Of a DNA stretch of 64,000 nucleotides, positions 60,105 to 64,000 are shown piece by piece. The stretch is from Nitrosarchaeum sp. (lineage in GTDB: Archaea; Thermoproteota; Nitrososphaeria; Nitrososphaerales; Nitrosopumilaceae), in assembly GCF_035968265.1 (NCBI RefSeq), contig NZ_JAVYIM010000006.1, positions 62,001 to 126,000 on the forward strand, given 5' to 3'. The position numbers were made by a program, and so were the translations under genes. Position 1 is the first letter of the stretch, and each line of letters opens with the position of its first letter. The notes beneath the pieces were generated by a model, which was not told where the DNA came from, ran no database searches, and saw nothing but the letters and a program-made list of their open reading frames with translations.

Positions 60105-61746
60105 ATACATCTGTAAAACCTGCAAGGCTGGTCCATGGAATGAATATGCAATAGGGAGTAATGGTCTCTATATTGTTAAAGCCCATAGAGATTTAGGTCA
60201 TGATATAATTGAATATCAAGAGTTTGAAGAAATAAAATTTGAACGTACAGTATGGGATGATGAAGATAGACAAATATTCAAACTTATGTCAAAATATGGC
60301 GATAAAGAATTATCATACCTAGATTATGCAAAAATAATTCAAGAAATATGCAAAATAAAAACCCTAGAAGACACTCAAGAGTGTCTATTTTATGAAAATG
60401 GAATCTACAACTCTAATGCAGAAATTAAGATCAAAAGATTACTCTTAAAACTAAATCCAGAATTAAAACTACATGAGATTACAGAAATAATCGGAAAAAT
60501 AAAGCAGATGTCAGGCATAAAAAGAGATGAATTTGACAATACCCATCATAAAATATGCCTAAAAAACTGCATTGTTGACGTAAAAACCAGGCAAACAGAA
60601 CCGCATGATCCAGAAAAATATTATCGCATACAAATTCCTGTCACATATGATCCAAAGGCAAAATGTCCCAAGTTTTCAAATTTTGTAAATACATGCATTA
60701 CATCTTCTGATGAGCGAATCATGTTGATAGAGCAAATGTCAACTCCATTACTTGGTAATCTTCCAAAACTTGAGGCAATGTACTTCAATGTTGGAGATGG
60801 TGATAATGGAAAATCTACATTCTTTGAGATGATTGGTTGGGTTTATGGTAGTAATAACATCAGTACTGTATCTTTTCATGATCTAGTTACTAACAGATTT
60901 GCTAAAGCAAGACTGGAGGGAAAGCTACTAAACATATTTCCTGACATTGGCAGTGATGCATTAGATAACCTAAATCCAATCAAACCTATAATTTCAGGTG
61001 ACCCAATTGATGCAGAATACAAGTATCAAAACCCACACACATTTGTAAACCGTGCAAAAATGTTCTTCTCTGCAAACGAGCTTCCCGAAATCAAAGAAAA
61101 AACTTTTGCTGACTTTAAGAGAATTAGAGTGATTAAATGGATACAGCGATTCTTAAAACCAAATGAATATTCAATAAAATTTCATGAATTAAAGGCAAAA
61201 CTTGGGGATGCTTTCACAGATTCAGATATTGAAAATGAACTTGCCTCATCTGGGATACATAAAATGAACAAGCAATTTGTAAAATCAATTATTGATAATG
61301 AAACAGAAAAATCTGGAATATTCAACTTGTTGTTAGTCTGTGCAAGCAAAATCATACAAAGAGATGGCTTCTTTATTGAAAGAAGTATAGATGACATACG
61401 TGAAGCATGGTCAAAGAACAGTACAGCGCTAGAATCTTTCATAAAAGATTGTTTGATAACTTGTGAGGGTGAGATCTCACGTCATGAGGCTTACTTTACT
61501 TATTATAATTATTGTAAGGCTCTAGGCAAGCCCGCATTGCCTAATAACTCATTTCAAAGAGAACTTCAAGCATTAATCCCATCACTTGATCCTGATGGAT
61601 GGAGAGGCAAAACCAGAGTTTACAGAGGAATTTCCTGGAATAAAAATAATGAAATTGTAAAAAGATATGTTTCCACCACATCTACCACAGATAAACAACA
61701 AAACCTTTCTCCCAAAAACTCAAAGATTGATGAGAAATATGAATAA
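60088..61746 (+). CDS. P4-family SF3 helicase/primase-like replication protein
   Basis: A 552-aa protein. An N-terminal zinc finger (CKTCKAGPWNEYAIGSNG...HRDLGH) is followed by a D5-N-like region and an SF3 helicase domain (about 225-380): Walker A GDGDNGKST near 236-244, Walker B LNIFPDIG near 288, and sensor MFFSANELPEI near 325. I see no primase (Prim-Pol) signature at the N-terminus, so the priming activity may be elsewhere. It is the likely replication protein of the integrated element. Two ATGs in a row (60088, 60091) follow AAGG. Confidence 0.9.
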   Translation: MMEKNEYICKTCKAGPWNEYAIGSNGLYIVKAHRDLGHDIIEYQEFEEIKFERTVWDDEDRQIFKLMSKYGDKELSYLDYAKIIQEICKIKTLEDTQECLFYENGIYNSNAEIKIKRLLLKLNPELKLHEITEIIGKIKQMSGIKRDEFDNTHHKICLKNCIVDVKTRQTEPHDPEKYYRIQIPVTYDPKAKCPKFSNFVNTCITSSDERIMLIEQMSTPLLGNLPKLEAMYFNVGDGDNGKSTFFEMIGWVYGSNNISTVSFHDLVTNRFAKARLEGKLLNIFPDIGSDALDNLNPIKPIISGDPIDAEYKYQNPHTFVNRAKMFFSANELPEIKEKTFADFKRIRVIKWIQRFLKPNEYSIKFHELKAKLGDAFTDSDIENELASSGIHKMNKQFVKSIIDNETEKSGIFNLLLVCASKIIQRDGFFIERSIDDIREAWSKNSTALESFIKDCLITCEGEISRHEAYFTYYNYCKALGKPALPNNSFQRELQALIPSLDPDGWRGKTRVYRGISWNKNNEIVKRYVSTTSTTDKQQNLSPKNSKIDEKYE

Positions 61747-61818
61747 TAATTTTTCAAAAATCCTGTGGTAAGTGTGGTAGATGTTTCTAAATAATACATT
61801 TCAACAAGGTGATCTGAA

Positions 61819-61995
61819 ATAAGCTGTAAGGGGATATGTGATAATCTAGAAAATGGTTACTCTGGTTATCCAAAATATGATTCTGGATACAGATACTGCC
61901 GTAATTGCAGATTTTCAATAAAATGTAATGATGTGCAGTGTCCATGTTGTAATAAAACACTTAGAAAAAAAGCAAGAAACAAAATTCATTCTTAA
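61819..61995 (+). CDS. Zinc-ribbon protein with an apparent ATA start codon
   Basis: A 58-codon frame whose protein, read from ATA as Met, begins MSCKGIC and has four Cys pairs or clusters: CKGIC, CRNC, C at 36 and CPCC, ending KKARNKIHS. It resembles small zinc-ribbon proteins common in this phylum that begin with Met-x-Cys-(K/R)-Gly-Ile-Cys. There is no ATG, GTG or TTG in frame before the first Cys, and a stop (TGA, 61810-61812) precedes. However, GGTGAT, a strong ribosome binding site, lies five bases upstream of the ATA. An inactive gene is the alternative. Confidence 0.65.
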   Translation: MSCKGICDNLENGYSGYPKYDSGYRYCRNCRFSIKCNDVQCPCCNKTLRKKARNKIHS

Positions 61996-62021
61996 TACCA
62001 TGAGAAAATTAAATTGGATTT

Positions 62022-62531
62022 ATGTCAGAGATAAAAATGTCAAAAACTCTTGCTGATAATAATAACAAAAAGTCTCAAAACCATAAAAATCACGAAGAAA
62101 AAATTACGGTTGAAAAATTAAGTATTTCTGCACGACGTAAACTTGTTCATTCTTTAGATCTTCAAGGATTCTCAAATCAAGAGATAGCAAAACAATTGAA
62201 TGTTAGTTTGTCTACTATTGAAAAAGATCTTAATGAAATGAAACAAAATATCAGAGAATGGTTTTCTCAATTAGGTTCTGAAGAAAGATACCTTGCATTT
62301 ATTGATGCAGTAATTCACATTGATCTTTCAACAAAACAACTATGGAAAATGGCAAGAGAAGAAAAGGATCAAAAAGAAAAAATTAAACTTTTAGATCAAA
62401 TTACCAATAATGCTGTAAAAAAAGCAGGACTCTTTAAAACTTCAGAGGCATATCTTACTACATATTATTTTAAACAAAAAGATACTTCACCAAGAGAAAT
62501 AGCACGAGAAGAATTACGAGACATGCTATGA
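62022..62531 (+). CDS. HTH protein, possible terminase-small-subunit or regulator type
   Basis: A 169-aa basic protein. A helix-turn-helix lies at about residues 38-70 (LVHSLDLQGFSNQEIAKQLNVSLSTIEKDL), of the type seen in sigma-70 region 4, LuxR and terminase small subunits. A helical C-terminal region follows with many Lys and Glu. No large terminase is in the window, so a regulator is at least as likely. It is located between the zinc-ribbon gene and hsdR in the integrated region. Confidence 0.72.
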   Translation: MSEIKMSKTLADNNNKKSQNHKNHEEKITVEKLSISARRKLVHSLDLQGFSNQEIAKQLNVSLSTIEKDLNEMKQNIREWFSQLGSEERYLAFIDAVIHIDLSTKQLWKMAREEKDQKEKIKLLDQITNNAVKKAGLFKTSEAYLTTYYFKQKDTSPREIAREELRDML

Positions 62532-62665
62532 TTTTAGATTCTATTTTTCCGCATAAATTTTCACTAAAAATGAATAATTTCTTACAATGTTAAAAAATTA
62601 TGAACTTGATAGTATAATCTTCAATAAATGATCTTATTTTTAGACTAGTCATATACATCTGATTT

Positions 62666-64000
62666 GTGGGAAAACCAGGACCTGACTCAAACGAAGGAAG
62701 AGCACGAATAATTGATAAACTGCTTGAAGAGGCAGGTTGGGAAATCATCAGAGAAGGAGACCATATTCCAGACAAAGGAAATTACGCAGTTGAGGAATTT
62801 CAGACAGACTCTGGTCCAATGGATTATGCGTTAATCATTGACGGTAAAGTCTTGGGTGATGTTGAGGCAAAGCCCGAAACAACTGGAGTTCCATCTGTTT
62901 TACAACAAAATGAACGATATTCAAAAGGTTACACTAAAGGAAAATTAGAATATGATGGAGGATACCACATACCGTTTCTTTATGCATCAAATGGAAATAT
63001 AATTTGGTATAGAGATGCACGAACAAAAAGAAACATTCAGCGAGAAATAGAACAATTCCATACACCAGAAGCAATACTGGAATTTCTTGAAAGAGATGTA
63101 GAGAAATCATATCAATGGCTACAAGAAAACCCAATAGAAATTTCAGGAATCAGGGAATATCAAAAAGATGCAATAGAAAGTGTCGAACATGCAATAATGG
63201 ACAACAAAAGAAAATTACTTTTGGCAATGGCAACAGGAACTGGTAAAACGTTTACTGCTGCTGAAATGATTTATAGGCTATTAAAATCAAAGACTGCAAA
63301 AAGAATTTTGTTTCTTGTCGACAGACGAGTTTTAGCTGCACAAGCAGTAAGAGAGTTTGCAGCATTTGAGCCAGAGCCAGGACAAAAATTGGACAAACTA
63401 TATGAGGTGTATTCTCAAAGATTCAGAAAAGAAGACATTGGAGATGAAGACTTTGATCCCAGAGTTTTACCAAATGAATATCTGACAGATCCAAAATCAA
63501 ATCATACTTTTATTTATGTGTCTACTATTCAACGAATGCAGATCAATCTCTTTGGAGGATATGGAATAATTCCTGGAAGAGGCGACGAAGACATTGAAGA
63601 TGATGCAGACAAACTAGACATTCCTATTCATGCCTTTGATGTAGTAATTGCAGACGAGTGTCATCGTGGATACACATCATCTGAAGAATCAAAATGGCGT
63701 GATGTGTTGGATCATTTTGACGCAATCAAAATTGGCTTGACTGCAACTCCTGCCAAACACACTACAGCATACTTCAAAAATGTCGTTTATCACTATCCTG
63801 TAGAAAGGGCAGTCTTAGATGGCTATCTGGTTGATTGGGCTCTAGTCAAGATAGAATCAGGCATACGCATGAACGGTACATTCCTAAAAGAAGGTGAGGC
63901 TGTAGAGTTTATCGATACTGAGACTGGAAAAACAAAGTATGATGAATTAGAAGATGAGCGTGAAATCACAACCACACAGCTGGAAAAACAGGCTACAGTT
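62666..64000 (+). CDS. hsdR: Type I restriction enzyme HsdR subunit, 5' part
   Basis: A frame that is open to the window end, with 445 codons visible of a protein usually near 800-1000 aa. The N-terminal nuclease domain has the PD-(D/E)xK pattern (Asp in GPMDYALI, then ExK in GDVEAKPE near 67-69). The SF2 translocase has Walker A MATGTGKT near 188, DECHRG near 330 and TATPAK near 358. An in-frame TGA at 62660-62662 forces a start at GTG 62666, with a CTTATTTTTAG box about 28 bases upstream. The hsdM and hsdS genes must lie to the right. Confidence 0.9.
   Translation, partial: MGKPGPDSNEGRARIIDKLLEEAGWEIIREGDHIPDKGNYAVEEFQTDSGPMDYALIIDGKVLGDVEAKPETTGVPSVLQQNERYSKGYTKGKLEYDGGYHIPFLYASNGNIIWYRDARTKRNIQREIEQFHTPEAILEFLERDVEKSYQWLQENPIEISGIREYQKDAIESVEHAIMDNKRKLLLAMATGTGKTFTAAEMIYRLLKSKTAKRILFLVDRRVLAAQAVREFAAFEPEPGQKLDKLYEVYSQRFRKEDIGDEDFDPRVLPNEYLTDPKSNHTFIYVSTIQRMQINLFGGYGIIPGRGDEDIEDDADKLDIPIHAFDVVIADECHRGYTSSEESKWRDVLDHFDAIKIGLTATPAKHTTAYFKNVVYHYPVERAVLDGYLVDWALVKIESGIRMNGTFLKEGEAVEFIDTETGKTKYDELEDEREITTTQLEKQATV

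Noticed and set aside
62590-63134. Two minus-strand frames near the right end (62590-62775 and 62934-63134).
   Set aside because: Both lie over the hsdR coding frame, which has clear nuclease and helicase motifs; they look like random open frames.
1-64000. CRISPR arrays or rRNA genes.
   Set aside because: I saw no regularly spaced direct repeats with spacers and no rRNA-like conserved stretch on either strand.

Overview
This window reads as a chromosome segment of an ammonia-oxidising archaeon of the Nitrososphaerota (Thaumarchaeota), most likely Nitrosopumilus/Nitrosarchaeum-like. The evidence is a family-D DNA polymerase (both subunits), Orc1/Cdc6, Gins51, TFB, Cdc48, thermosome, geranylgeranylglyceryl phosphate synthase, an archaeal CCA-adding enzyme, a CbiE cobalamin methyltransferase, several secreted cupredoxin-like proteins and a CFI-box protein, all in very AT-rich DNA. 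Many first-in-operon genes have a TATA-like box about 25-28 bases before the start codon (leaderless mRNA), often with TTG or GTG starts. Genes inside operons more often have a GGAGG/GGTGA-type ribosome binding site.

Layout. 1-3400: stress cluster of CBS-domain and UspA genes plus a CrcB/FluC channel; two usp genes share a perfect 125-bp inverted repeat. 3500-5050: DUF1059 protein, TFB and a small protein. 5086-7753: hsp20-cdc48 operon behind a promoter flanked by two palindromic sites. 7859-12821: ACT-like regulator, type II NADH dehydrogenase, exported cyclophilin fusion, PH-like protein, CbiE. 12826-14371: degenerate cupredoxin and SpoIIM-like protein. 14445-23545: replication region with PolD small subunit, Orc1/Cdc6, a probable origin at about 17080-17550 (two identical 25-bp ORB-like boxes, a 12-bp-arm inverted repeat, repeated GTTAACA), small DNA-binding-type genes including a 53-aa AbrB protein, GGGP synthase and PolD large subunit. 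23550-31836: GlyA, thermosome, GlnA, Gins51, AN1 zinc finger, SDR and SQR-like flavoprotein.

31893-39061: tRNA-Pro(GGG), then RNA metabolism genes (kinase-cca-thpR, UPF0200/UPF0201, and prs-trmG10-rnz-sir2 as one tight operon). 39162-57332: transport, sensing and metabolism: APC permease, four-CBS protein, MDH-like enzyme, VIT1/CCC1 transporter, J-domain protein with a degenerate HPD motif, receptor-type adenylate/guanylate cyclase, PII protein, an intact plastocyanin-like protein, ferredoxin, RadA-like pseudo-ATPase, class V PLP enzyme, cyclase-family hydrolase, AmrS-type radical SAM enzyme, dual-specificity phosphatase, tandem ~50-aa paralogues, and a two-gene unit (P-loop/deoxyribosyltransferase-like fusion plus a YwgA/SocA-like protein).

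57408-64000 looks like an integrated element: tyrosine recombinase with repeat-rich promoter, PIN-like protein, winged-helix regulator whose start lies in a 20-bp perfect palindrome, a tightly coupled RHH / small protein / zinc finger / P4-type helicase module, a zinc-ribbon gene apparently starting at ATA, an HTH protein, and a type I restriction HsdR that runs off the end. The best candidates for something undescribed are the pair at 55570-57332, the usp inverted repeat, and the ATA-start gene. No rRNA or CRISPR array was seen.
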